DNA of 64,000 nucleotides from Cercis canadensis (Eukaryota; Streptophyta; Magnoliopsida; Fabales; Fabaceae), in NCBI GenBank assembly GCA_003255065.1, contig QAOA01004577.1:124001-188000 (forward strand), read 5' to 3'. Made by a program: the position numbers and the translations under genes. This document shows, piece by piece, positions 10,525 through 22,778 of this stretch (the stretch's first letter is position 1; every line of letters starts with the position of its first letter). The notes below the pieces were generated by a model. The model was not told the origin of the DNA and searched no databases. It saw nothing but the letters and a program-made list of their open reading frames with translations.

Positions 10525-13500
10525 ATGCATCATCTACCTCGATTTTTCGGTCATAGAAAGCAAAAGAAGCCCATGGATCCTAAGATCCAAAGAAAACCGA
10601 AGCTCGAGCGCCGCAATGCTGCCAAGTTTCAGTATGATGCTGAATCGTCTTCATCGTCCCTGGGAGACTCCTCGGGACTGCTCTACACTCGATCAATGGA
10701 GTTCTATGATCGAACGAGCTTCCGAATTGAGGGAGTTGAGGGCGAGCTTGATCGAATATGCAGAAGTCTGGGGCTATCGGGACCAGATGACTTCGCTATT
10801 CCGCCAGCGGCCTGGGAGGCTATGAAGGTTCGGTCATCTTCGGATATTCTTCCAAGGTTGAAGCTTCATGGATTGGATGGTCACGAGAAAGAGAATTTGA
10901 AGGAAATAGAGGTGAGTCAGGTGGTGGATGAATTGAGTGATAAATTTGAAGAGAGGGTTACAATTAGAGTTGTGGATGAGGCAATTCAGGACGAGCCTCC
11001 TGAGACTAGTGGGTGCTGCATGGTTGGTGGTGGTGTGTGCGGAGTTGGTGTTGGAGGGGGTATAAAGGGTGTCCGTCCGCCGAAGCTTAAGCCACCGCCG
11101 GGGATGAGACCTCCAGTTATTGATAGCGCGAGTTCCACTTGGGACCTTTATTGGGGTTTTGCCCCACCAGATGAGATAAAGTCATTACATGATTACAAGG
11201 AGTTGAACTCTTCGGACAACGAGGGAGAAATACGAAGAGAAGGAGAGAAAGAAGAGGTACAGAAGGAAGAAGAAGTAGAAGAACGGGAAGTAAATGAGGC
11301 AAGTCTGAAGGGAGAAGAGGAGGATAATGTGGCCAGGCTTGCGGAGATTGTTGCTGAGCTTTCTGGGTCGTGTTCGTTTACTACTTCAAATGAAGATGAT
11401 TCTTCTAGCACTACCACGGAGCCTACTTCGAATGTATCCCCTAACGGAAAATTTAGGATTAATATTGGGTGCTGGCAAAAGGGTGAGCTTTTGGGACGTG
11501 GTTCGTTTGGGTCAGTCTATGAAGGAATTAATGAGTAAGTATTTGACTGTTGTTCAGTTTTTCCTTTTCCGTCTCCATTAGCGTAAAAAGTTTCAGTCAT
11601 CTCAACTCTCAAGTCATTTTTGTTTTGTTATAAGTGGTTTTGGCATATGTGGGGTTTTCTTAATATGTTTCCACTTTCCATGTTTTTACATCTTCCTTTT
11701 ATTAAGAAGTTAGCAAGCTGACACTTGTGGATTCCACGTTTCTATATTTGAATGCTACAGAAAATTTATTATATCAGCAGTTCCCGGTCTTCTGTCCCTT
11801 CAATTCGGCAGCCTAGGAGTAGTATAGGAGGCAACACTCTGTTGTTTAGGGTTTTATGGTTGAGAGGATTAGTTTAGAAGTATCACAAGGTTTGGAAATG
11901 TAAACAAAATAGAAAACGACTATTACAGTAATATTTTGGATGTTAATTGTTAGGAAACCTATTTGAGCATCATTATTGTAATATTTTGTTTGTATCCTTC
12001 GTTGAACTGTAAAATTAAGGTATTTCATTTGGCTGCTGAATGAGATTGAGGCAGTGAGTTTAGATGGCTTGACAGCCAGAATAAGGATGAATAGTTGGTC
12101 ATTATAAATGCATTTAAAACAAAAGCCAAGTTCAATGGATCAATAGTTGGCAAACATAGTGAGGTGAGGGAGACATATGTCACATGGGCATGTTCAATGC
12201 GACTTTTCATCAAAACCAAAGTAGGGTTATGGATACCTTTTTTAGAAGCTCAGCATCCCTCCCAACCTGCTTAAGGTGGGGTTTAAGTTATCATCCCATA
12301 TCTTCCATTCAGAGTCCATCATTATTTGGTTTTAGTTCTGTATGCAAATATCTCTAAATTAATTAAAGTTTTGCTCAATAATATTGTACCTGTTACATAG
12401 TCATCAATTTTGTGTTACTTTAGTGCTAATTACTAACACGTTATCTATATCTTTTCACTATCATTGTAGAGATGGATTATTTTTTGCTGTAAAAGAAGTT
12501 TCACTGCTTGATCAAGGAAGTCAAGGAAAGCAAAGTGTCTTACATTTGGAGCAGGTGAGATAGACTTACACCTCTATTGCTTTACAATTACAAACTTTTG
12601 TACTTTTATCTTCTGCTAATGAAGTTTTCATGTATAAAACAAAAGAAATAATTTACTCCTTTTAGTTTAAACAGTAGCCAAGATTTAAGAAAAAAGAATC
12701 AAACAGGAAAATTAGATCCCAGATTCAGTTCCTCATATATGTGATAGAAGGGATTATCTGCAACTAATCCTAATATTTATGAAACTAATATGGTGCAAAG
12801 TAGCATTTTACAATCCTAAATCATGTGATTAGAACATATATGGTTTAAAAATGTTTTATTAAACCCTCAATACCACAATGTGGTGTTATTTGCTAAGTTA
12901 ATCTAGTTAAGGGGTTAAAATTGCTCGAATTGGAAGATAATGGGGACATTGGAATTGACCTAAAATTAGAGTAGCAAAGTACAAGTGACTCCTCCCCCCC
13001 AAAGAAAAAAAGATATTTCTTTTCTAAATCCTATGCTTCTACACTTCATTGCTTGTTTGAGAGGGGAATGATTCTATTTACTCTATTAAGCTGTTCTTGA
13101 TATTTCTCCTGCAATGTATCTTCCCTCTCATTGGTGCTTTGTCTCTCTTTCTTTTCTCAGGAGATTGCTCTATTGAGTCAGTTTGAACATGAGAATATAG
13201 TTAGATACTATGGCACTGAAATGGTATTTCTTCTTGTCTCTTATTTTCTATTTCTTTTGTTTTTATTTCAATATCTTCTTGTTGTGTTTACTATTGTTGA
13301 ATCTAAATATTCTTAAAGTTGCTCTTACGACCTTTATTGTGTTTTTATGTTACTTTGTGAAGCTAGCATTTATTTACAATTAAGATTTTTATTGTATCAA
13401 TCAGCATCGGATAATAAGCCGCATTGCTAAATATGTATTTTTCTGTGTGATCCTGTCAATTAGCTTTATTATTTCTGCTGCATTAATCATTCTGGCATTT

Positions 13501-15786
13501 CAAAATTTGTTTACTATAAACAAATTTAGCTGAAGAGTTTTTCCCTGCTGTCAAGTTGTCTGTTCTTGTATGACTTTGTAATCTTAACTTTCAATACTAT
13601 CATGTCACACTTTTGGTTTCTACTTTTATTCTGCTTATTTTTTTTACAGACTGAATCGAAGCTGTACATCTTTCTTGAGTTTGTAACTAAAGGCTCCCTA
13701 CTAAGTCTCTACCATAGGTATCATCTTCGAGATTCCCAAGTCTCTGCATACACAAGACAGATTCTGCATGGTTTGAAGTATCTTCATGATCGTGATGTGA
13801 TTCACAGGTGATTAAAGAAATTGATTGTTTGCTTTCATTTTGTAATTTACATCACTTCTGCTTTTGTGGTAGTCTTGATCTTAAAAGATCTGGTATGGTT
13901 TTCCTTCCTGGAGCATGTTTTTCTTTTATGCCACTGTCTCTGTTCTGAAAATCATTTTTGTTGTATTTACATTTCATTTTATTCTTCCTGTCAGACTGTA
14001 TTTTTTTTAAAAATTCTAATATCTTTTCATTGTTTGGGATACTTTTTGCTTATCTTGACAATATTAAATTGTTCATATATTGGATCAAAGGTGGAAAGGA
14101 TGTCTCTTTGAATAAATTTCCTCACCATGCTTTTCTTGCCTCCTTGCAATTATCTTTTGGTGTTATGCTGTTTTATAGTATGCATTATTATATTTCTGGA
14201 AGACTAGTTATGTTTTTGAGTGATTGATTAGTTTGATTTGTCCTTGGACGTGAATTTTCCATAGAAGGAAAATTCATGGATAATAGACTAGAGCATGAGA
14301 TTGAATAATTCTCCAAATCCAAAGAGAGATAAAAAATAGCGTAAGAAAGAAGTATCAAACATGTTTAATCTGTAAAGACAGATTTTTAGGAACATTAACG
14401 AGTCAACTTGGAATTCTGATTTGCATAAACATACAAGATGCCGGAAGGTTCTAGTTTTGAAAATTATAATAGGTAGAGTTTACTGTTCTGCTTGAGCTCA
14501 TGAGTGCTATAACATCTTATCTATATTTCTGCATTAGTTAATTTATCACAAAGAAATCTGTGTAAAACTAATCTATTGTGTTGTTTTCCCTCATTTAGGG
14601 ATATTAAATGTGCAAATATATTGGTGGATGCAAATGGATCTGTAAAGCTTGCAGATTTTGGATTGGCAAAGGTTTTTATCCTTCCGAAGTTTATGCTCTT
14701 CTTTCTCGTCTTACTTTTGTTCCTTTAATTTCAGTTATAGATTTCTGAACAAGCTTCAACTAATATTCTTTTTCATTTCCAGGCAACCAAATTGAATGAT
14801 ATTAAATCGTGCAGGGGGACGGCATTCTGGATGGCCCCTGAGGTTTGCCTTTAACCTTTTCTTTGAAGATAATTATTGAATGATTGTTCAAGTTTATTAA
14901 CTAAGTTTAAATGGTTCTTATGTCTAAATAATTTCTTCCAGAGTAATTTATCAAGTGTCATACTGCATGCCTATAGGTGGCTCTAGATGCATTGAGTTTA
15001 TCTTTCCTGCAGGCCTGAACTGGATAACTATTAATTAAGCTCGAATATGCAGGTTGTAAAAGGAAAGAATAAAGGTTATGGGCTTCCGGCTGATATTTGG
15101 AGTCTTGGGTGCACTGTGCTGGAGATGTTAACTCGCCAAGTGCCATATGCTCATTTGGAATGTGTATGTGTCATATTTATTGCCTTTTCACTTTCATTGC
15201 CATTTCTGTATGTAAATGATGTGCTCACGTTTCCTGCTTATGTTCCTGTTATCTCAAAGGTTATTTAGTATCTATAATTTTTCTACGCATCTTTGCCTTA
15301 TGAAAGTTTACTTTTGCAGTTTGTAAATTTTCAAACAGTTCAAGTTACACATTTAGATTCAATTTCTCAAAGTTCCTCTTCTTATTTATTATTATATTTA
15401 TTCACGCATTTTGTTCATTTTCTCTTGCCCCAACTTTTGGATTAGGTAGCAGCTTTGGTTGATTGCTATGGTTATATTGAAAATCAATATTTTCTGATTT
15501 GTTGTATCTACAATTTTAACACTGTATTGCTGCTTTTGTTAAAGCTTTAATTAATCCCTTTTTCTGACAACAGATGCAAGCATTGTTTAGAATTGGAAAG
15601 GGTGAGCCCCCTCCTGTTCCTGATTCTCTTTCAATAGATGCACGGGATTTTATCCTGCAGTGCCTTCATGTCAACCCAAATGATCGTCCCACTGCTGCTC
15701 AGCTCTTAGACCATTCATTTGTCAAGAGGCCACTTTCACAATCTTCTGGCTCAGCATCTCCTTATCATCCTGGCAGAAGGGGTTAA
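10525..15786 (+). CDS. MEKK1: MEKK1-type mitogen-activated protein kinase kinase kinase
   Basis: Eight coding exons: 10525-11534, 12470-12554, 13161-13223, 13650-13807, 14599-14671, 14783-14842, 15053-15163 and 15574-15786. All are GT-AG with consistent phases, giving 590 residues (Arabidopsis MEKK1 is about 608). The N-terminal half is regulatory. It keeps MEKK1-specific blocks: LERRNAAK, SFRIEGVEGELDRI, SLGLSGPDDFAI, a Gly-rich GVGVGGGIKG, a PPKLKPPPGM stretch and SCSFTTSNEDDSSST. The kinase domain spans about 317-574: P-loop GRGSFGSVYEG (324-334), ATP lysine K345, catalytic HRDIKCAN with D440, DFG D458, GTAFWMAPE and GYGLPADIWSLG. All catalytic residues are present, so it should be an active Ser/Thr kinase. 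In Arabidopsis MEKK1 acts above MKK1/2 (with MPK4) and MKK4/5 in defence and stress signalling; the same pathway is inferred here. An alternative start at Met17 (10573) is possible. Confidence 0.95.
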
Positions 15787-16780
15787 ATTTATCAGCCTTA
15801 GCCATGAAAGACAATGAGGTCAGGATTTTTACCATCTTACCGTCTCAGTTTGCTTCTCTGCCCCATATTTTTCATGTTTGTGAAATTATATTGAGAAACG
15901 ATAGTCATCACTATCCATTCTTTCAAGAATTTTCACCCATAATTCATGGGATTGTTTTTGGATGGATAGAAAATGCCTGGTGTGCCTGAATTGGTCTTCA
16001 TGATAACAAACATCACATCTGAAGTTTGGTTGGGTTCAAGTGCGGGTTTGTTTTTCAAAAAAAAAAAAAAATTTGGGCCAAAAGAACTTTTATGAGTAAT
16101 AACTGAGAAAAGAATAAGTAGAAGAAAATGAAAGAGACTAAAAGCAAGCCTTTCTAACCTGTCTGTTTACTAGCCTATTTGACTTGTGTTATCATTGTAC
16201 CATGCGTTGATTTTATCATCTTCACTCGCTGATTTGACTTTTTGCTCTTGACTTACAGGTCTGCTCCTTCTAAGATGTAGAGAATCATTTGCAATGTTCA
16301 ATCTTCATTCTTCAAGCGCAGGAGTTGGTCTGGCATTCTCTGTTGCAGAAGCAGTTGCTAGTATGGTGGCATCCAGAGTTTGCTTGCTTGTAACCTAACA
16401 ATTATTTAGCACTGCCTTGGACCTAACAAGTGATCTGGCGCTCCAGAAAACCAACTATATCAACTATGCTTTAACGTCCTATGTCAGGACAATGCTCCAT
16501 GTTTTATCTTATTACTCAATGATGATTTCTCTGTTGTAGGCTTGTAGCACGATAAAATATCAACGTCAAGCTGTTAAATATTGCCCCTACCTTGCCCTTA
16601 AATTAGTTGACTGGTGAAAGAATTGAGGTTTTATGCCTAGGAGAGTTATTGTTGTAAGAATTAGAAACCATTATGTACATATTACCTTCATTAGCATATT
16701 GCCATTGATTGTTGCTTATTTAAAGCAATAGTAAGAATGTAATGGGTGGATTTCTTTCTTCTCTCTTTCATGTAATGGAC
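15787..16780 (+). other. 3'-UTR region of the MEKK1-like gene, possibly with an intron
   Basis: After the stop codon a candidate donor (gacaatgag|gtcagg, intron from 15819) and a good acceptor (ttgacttacag, ending 16258) could remove a 440-bp intron from the 3' UTR. The region ends near 16740-16780, where AT-rich sequence and 'aatgtaat' phrases occur. No coding capacity is seen. Confidence 0.35.
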
Positions 16781-17359
16781 TGTGGATAAGCTTATGAAAT
16801 TGGTGAAGGGGGAAATTTACTTATCGCAGCCGCGGCACGAGTTTTATAAGTTGTTTTCTCAAATTGGTATGATTTCTAAGCATACAGGTAGTGAAGTTCA
16901 TTGGATTATTTAAATAATCGCAGTAGGTTAAAGAAATTTGATTAAAATTTGAAGTAGTAAACTATGAAATTATACATTTCAACTAGATCAAGTTGTGATA
17001 GTCTATATAGGAAAAAAAANAAAAAAAAAAAAAAAAAAAGAAGAAGATGAACTTGTGATTTGTGTATTCAATTTGAAGAAAGTGAAATTATATAATCAAA
17101 CTGAATACCTTGAACACGGTTTTCTGTTATACTCACCTATTATCATACACACTATTTCGTCATTAGCAAAATTAAAAAGGAATATATGTAGTTTCGTGAT
17201 TCTGAAGTAGTCAAGTAGGTTTCATCTCCTTGCGCCCTTCCCCACAAATAAATATGTGTATTTTTCTTATGCTATTCTCACAAGTTTTTTTTTTATAACT
17301 CAGGAACCAAGACTTAACATCAACTCTTAAATGGAGTTAGATTTACTAAACTTAAGATG
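16781..17359. other. Spacer between the MEKK1-like gene and the LTR element
   Basis: AT-rich sequence with a long poly-A tract interrupted by a single N at 17020. No gene or element is recognised. Confidence 0.6.
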
Positions 17360-17364
17360 AGCCA

Positions 17365-18750
17365 TGTTGTGAAAATTCCAACGCAAGTGTACGTTGTCGT
17401 TTGCAAGTAATAAAATGAGATCAATTTATCGTTCCCACGAGGACTAATGTACCAACTACCGAAATAGGGTTAACCTTAACTTTATCTAATCAATCTATAA
17501 GAAGATATTTCAATGGAACAACTAAAAATCGAATGAAAACAATGTAAACCAGAAAAATAGCAAATTAAACCAGAAAAATTATAGATTCAGCAAGAGAGAA
17601 GCACCTAGGGTTCCGACTTCACCATAATTACTCACAGCTTTCATTCCATATTCCATTAATTCCAATTTATCTTCCTATTTGCTAATCAAGATTCCCTAAT
17701 TTATTCACTAGCCTCTCCCAAGGTCTAGTGCAAATATCCCTTAACTACTAACCCTGTATATCCCTATACGAGTTACAATAATTATGAATTCATTTAGTTT
17801 TGTGGATCTTTTTAACTGATTACATGAGCCATAGAGGTATATTCCTATCCTCCATGTAACTCATGGCATTTACCCCAAGGAACTTGACACACAACTCTCC
17901 TTCCGGTCTCATTGTGATTAACAATTCATCTAATTATTGGCCAGACAATCAGAAGCATTAAGAGAAGAGATAAACGCTCAAATTTAAGAGATAAATAATG
18001 GAATTAACTTCATATGAAACTACAGCTGGTCCTAATTAGGCTACATCGTACCCTAGATAAGAGAATTAGTTCATACTAGATGAAGAGAACAAGAAAGAAT
18101 AAAATTGAGACATGATTCAAAGGTAAAAGAGGAAAAACTCTGGTTTGAAGGTCAAATCAGCCTTGCATCTCCTCCCTTCAATCCTTCCTTTGCCTCCTTT
18201 GTGCCTCCAAGAGTGTCTAAGAACGATCCCCTTTCTAATTCCCTAGCTTTCCTATTTATACCCCTCACTCTAAAGCCCTAAAACCCATGAGAAAATAAGC
18301 CACGTCTGCAAAATTAACTTCGGGCGCCGCACCTCTGAAGTTTGGGCGCCGCACCTCTGACTCGCTGGAAGAACTTTGCTTCTTTTCACTTTCGGGCGCC
18401 GCACCTCTGTATTTTGAGGGGTGCGGCGCTACTGTTCAAGGGGTGCGGCGCTGAGCTGCTGTCCCAACATGTGTATTTTTTCGCATACGGGGGGTGCGGC
18501 GCTACTGTTCAAGGGGTGCACCCCTGAGCTGCTGTCCTGGTTTTAAGTTTCATGCTCCAGGGGCCGCGACTCTAGGTTTTGAGCGCCGCAACTCTTGAAT
18601 TCTGTCCCAAAAACTTCTCAATTCTTCATTCTAACCTATGAAACCTACAATTTAACATAAAATATCACATTATATGATGATTAATCTCAATAAACAATCA
18701 AATACTTAAGTAAAGGATATCTAAAAAGTGGATATAAAAGCCACTCAACA
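17365..18750. mobile_element. Solo LTR (or short non-autonomous LTR-type element)
   Basis: The 1386-bp unit starts TGTTG and ends CAACA, the canonical TG...CA ends of an LTR with a 5-bp inverted repeat. It is flanked by a perfect 5-bp target duplication, AGCCA (17360-17364 and 18751-18755). No gag, pol or second LTR is present, so it most likely arose by recombination between two LTRs of a retrotransposon. A TATA-like box (tatttata, 18253-18260) could be the LTR promoter if the plus strand is sense. The 5' part contains 'cgttcccacgaggac', a phrase I associate with a widespread plant LTR family, though I cannot name the family. Confidence 0.8.
18320..18600. repeat. GC-rich repeat cluster within the LTR
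   Basis: GGGCGCCGCACCTCTG occurs three times (from 18322, 18344 and 18394). Its partial reverse complement, GGGGTGCGGCGCT, also occurs three times (18419-18500 region). Further decayed copies follow (gggccgcgactct, gagcgccgcaactct). The cluster stands out strongly against the AT-rich surroundings and could form stem-loops in an LTR transcript. Confidence 0.8.
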
Positions 18751-18755
18751 AGCCA

Positions 18756-19560
18756 TCTCTACTTCAAAGGTTCCGCTATTGAAGTACCCACAACTATAAC
18801 TTTGTATAGGGAGTATTTTGAGATTCTCATTTTGTTAATGAGAGACTTTGAACACAAAATCCTCTTCTTATGAAGAGAGCTCTATGACTAATTGATCTAT
18901 AACCCAATTAGTAATGAGTTTTGTTATATCTACTATAGTTTTTCCAATTATGTTTTTAAAAATCCAATTTAATCAACATCTTATAATTTTAATTTTTTGT
19001 TCTACTAAATGTTATACAATAGGGGATAAGTTTATTCTCTCCAAAAGTCTCACTTCATCTGTTTCCGATGTGACTTTATATTGCACCCTCTTACAAACCA
19101 CAATGATTACATTCAAACAATAATATAAGGTTTAGTTGTAATTTTTATCTCGAAATAAATGTTTTAGCCCCAATTTTAAAAATAAGCTATTTAATTTCTA
19201 TACTATCACAAAATATATGAACTAGTCTAGAGATCTAACTCTATCAAAAAAATAGACAGAATGCGCTGACTTGTCATTGATGTGAAGAGATCATGTGACA
19301 TACACACAATCTTCAGTTTTGTAATTAAGCCCAACTTGAAGAGGAAATTTATTCATTTTTTTAAAGTTGATCAAAAAATGCATAAGAAATGTGTGTAAAA
19401 CTATGGCTTTATATTGATTAATAAATCTATTAAATAAAATAAATAATATAGATAATTTTTATTATTATTTTTTTACTTGTGGGTATATAGATGCCATAAC
19501 TATCCTTAACATATATTGTTTGTTTTAAGAGGAAACACCAGATGGGCTATCCCGTGCCAG
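18756..19560. other. AT-rich spacer upstream of the DUF1644 gene
   Basis: No gene is supported. It holds AT-rich unique-looking sequence leading into the GC-richer promoter of the next gene. Confidence 0.6.
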
Positions 19561-19599
19561 AAGTAGGAAGGCCCAGCTAAGGAGCTCCTGGGCATATTC

Positions 19600-22500
19600 G
19601 ATTTAGCAATGGGGCCCAGCCTAGATTTTGGTGAAATGGGCTCATCATCTTCAGCAGAAACTAGCCAGCCAGCCCACACTAGCGTTCTTGAAGAAGTTGA
19701 GTCTCTGTCTCTCTCTCTTCCTCTTTCAAAGTTAGAAACTAAAGATTTGGGGACCGGGGTAAGCGTAAGCGTAAGGTCGTAGCAGAGGATAGTGTTGGAG
19801 CACACGTTACTCAACGAATTTTAGAGAACGTGAGAGCGCCAAGATCGGGCGCTCTTCTCCTCAAACTTCATCCGATTCGGTTCTCTTTGGCGAAGACAAA
19901 TCCTTTCTTTCTCTCTCGCCATTTGCCGGAGATTTCCAGGTACTAATTCATTCCGATCTTACATTTATTTCCATGGGGTTTCTGATGCAACCAAGTTCTG
20001 CTTTTTGGTGTTCTCTGATTTAATTTCATAGGTTTTTACTTTTTAGTCAGCGTTCCATTTGGTGATTGCTTTTATTCTTCATGATCACTATTGTTGAGTC
20101 GGTCTACTATCTGATGCCCCCGCCTCTTTTTTCTCTTAACAGATTCGAGTGCAATTTTTTTCTTTGGTTGTGTTTGTATTTGCATGAAATTTCAGAGATA
20201 CATTTAAGATGAGGATTTTCATGGTATTGTGTTGCTTCATACTGTTAATGAGAACTACTGCATTTTCTTTTTATGCTAAAACTTTTATTTGACAAGTGTT
20301 GGGAGGGAACAAAATTAAGGGGTGATATTAAAATTTAGGAGCTTCTCAAGAAAATGATTGATCTATCATACTAATTCTGGATTTCAGCCTGATTCGTAAA
20401 TATTGGACTGGATGCGACAAAAATGTCATATTCCAGATGATAATTACAAGTACTTGAGAATGGAGACTTTATTGTGTTTGATACCAGTAGATGCATTGTT
20501 GAACGTATTACAAACAAATCCAGATGATGTAGGTTGTTTGGATTATGACCTTTTAGTTCCATGTTTCGAACAGTGCCTCCCAGTTGTTGTCACTTCCCTT
20601 TATAACATTTAGCTACGCTGGTTAATCTATCAAACACTTATTATTACCCAACTCACTTTGTGAATGATGGATACCAAATTCCAAAAATTATATTTTATAT
20701 TGGTGATGCTCTGGCTTTGGAAATAAATAGAAGTTTCATCTTTAAAAAGTTGTCTCTCTGATATTTTATATTCAATTGATCCTTTAAAGCTTCATGATAG
20801 AATCCTTATGATAATTAAATGAGCTCAAATCAGTACTTGTTTGCATGGATCCTTTTTTTTTTTTTTTTTTTNTTTTTTTTTTTTTGTCAGTTGCGTGATT
20901 TATGTCTTTGCCTGAATGACTGCCTTGTGTGATGTGTCTAACTTTTATTAGTCATCGACTCTTCCCATACTAGAGTATAATTTGATTGTCCTAAAGACGG
21001 TATTTAGAATTTGCCTACCAAAGTCAGATTTCTTTTGAACCCACTGAGTGCTTCTAGTTCTACTTTATATTCCTTGTTGGGCCCCATAATGCCTTCCATG
21101 CAGGTAATTGATGCATTTGGAACCATCTGCTTTTATTCATTGGGTCAGGGATCTAGAGGTTGCTAGCTAGTTTCTGGATGGAAAGGGTTAGGGGTCTGGG
21201 CAATGTTTAGAGTACCAACCGTTAATCTTAGGTTGTGTTCTGTTGGGTTCAAGCAAAAAAAAACAAATGCTTGGGTTCCGTTGGGTCCTGGAGGTGTTAG
21301 AATAAGAAACCATGTGAATTTTTATGGCTCTGGGTCTGTGACAACTAGGTGCTGCACTTTATCACCTCAACAACATAAATTTTGGATTCATAGATTGCAG
21401 GTGGTAATTTTTCCCTAAATATCCTCATTCAACTTGGTTTTTGTCACTATAAGTTGACTTGTATGATGTTTTGTAAGGCTTCAATATCTTAAAAGAAAGC
21501 AAAGGAAAAATGATTTTTCTTTTCTTATATGTTTTATGGAGGTTTCTTAGATACTTTATTGTATGTCATACTACATAAGAATAGTCAATGTGTGAATGAC
21601 ATGTGTATAAATTAACTGTTTTTAAGTTTGTTTGAGAAAATAAAATAAATTAATTTTATATCAAATAAAATATGAAAATTACGTATGCTTGCCACGTTAG
21701 TATAGTATGACATACACATGTAGTATCATAGAATTCCCGATGTTTTATATATTTCTTATCCGTTTTTAGGGATATTTTGTCCATTTGCTTCTTTAATGTC
21801 ATTTATGTATTAAATGATTGCCTGGTTGTGCACATTCTGGGAAAAGACACCTGCGAGCAATTATTTTAACTAATAAATAAATGTAAAGGGGCATCAGATA
21901 TATATATATCTTATTGAGTTCTTGCCTACCGAATGTAGATATGACATTATAATTAGTGTTCAAGCTTAGACAATGAAGGATATGTAAAATTTCTGATATA
22001 GCTGAGAAGGAGTATAACATAAATTATCTGTAAAGGTTATTTATCAGTATGGCTTGTAGGTGAGCATAATAAAAATGCATGAGGGTGTTGAAAAGAGGAA
22101 AAAGAAAGTTTATTTCTCAATACATGTGTTCTGCGGATGATGAAGGGTCCGCCAAATGTAGCTATTTACTTTTTACTTTTCCTATGTGTAATGTGTTGCT
22201 TTATTATGTTGCATGGCATAGTGAGAAGAAAAAATGCATAGACCAACAGCAAAACTAATGTAGTCGTCTACCTTGAATGTTTTTTTTCAGATTCCGTGTG
22301 ATAGTCTGCTCATATGGATGATATAGATGGGTTTATTTTATGACCCTTTGATTTCCTTTGCATTTGCTATTTTTACTGGTTAGGTTCTAGTTTTCTCATT
22401 GGCTGATTCTCTTACTGGGGTATGGTTCCTTAAAACTATATTGCATTATTATTACATTTTGATTTCCTTCTTGTGCTTATGCATCTGCTAAGAATTTTGG

Positions 22501-22765
22501 GTTCAAGAGTGTACAATGGTTTGTGGCTTTAGATGTTGCAGCAAAAGCTACAGAGAAGAACTGAACTACCTTAACTTTTTACATGACCTTCAATTATTGA
22601 GTTCGTCAATAACATTTGTAGGCATTGTTAATAAATTACTTCAAAATATTGAAAATGTATTTTAGAATTTGATGTCTTTGGAATTGCTAATGTACTTCAA
22701 ACTTATTTTTTAAGAATTTATATCTGTTTTTTAAATATCCCTCTCTCCCTCTTGGAAGAGTCTCA
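19600..22765 (+). promoter_or_regulatory. Promoter, 5'-UTR exon and long leader intron of the DUF1644 gene
   Basis: GC-richer, pyrimidine-rich sequence from about 19.6 kb ends in a donor, ttccag|gtacta, with the intron beginning at 19940. The next plausible acceptor before the coding start is ctcag at 22765 (ctcag|attcac). The leader intron would be about 2.8 kb. It contains a MITE (21538-21739) and a poly-T run with a single N at 20872. Long leader introns near the start often enhance expression in plants; that effect is inferred. Confidence 0.5.
21538..21739. mobile_element. Mutator-type MITE in the leader intron, copy A
   Basis: A 202-bp element lies between perfect 9-bp direct repeats ATGTTTTAT (21529-21537 and 21740-21748). 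Its ends form an imperfect inverted repeat; both arms include TGTATGTCATACTA. A diverged second copy lies at 36835-37047. The 9-bp duplication and inverted ends suggest a Mutator-derived MITE. Confidence 0.8.
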
Positions 22766-22778
22766 GATTCACTTGTAA

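Noticed and set aside
20403..20612. 69-codon open frame in the DUF1644 leader intron
   Set aside because: It lies inside a predicted intron, has no recognised domain and overlaps a similar-sized frame on the other strand.
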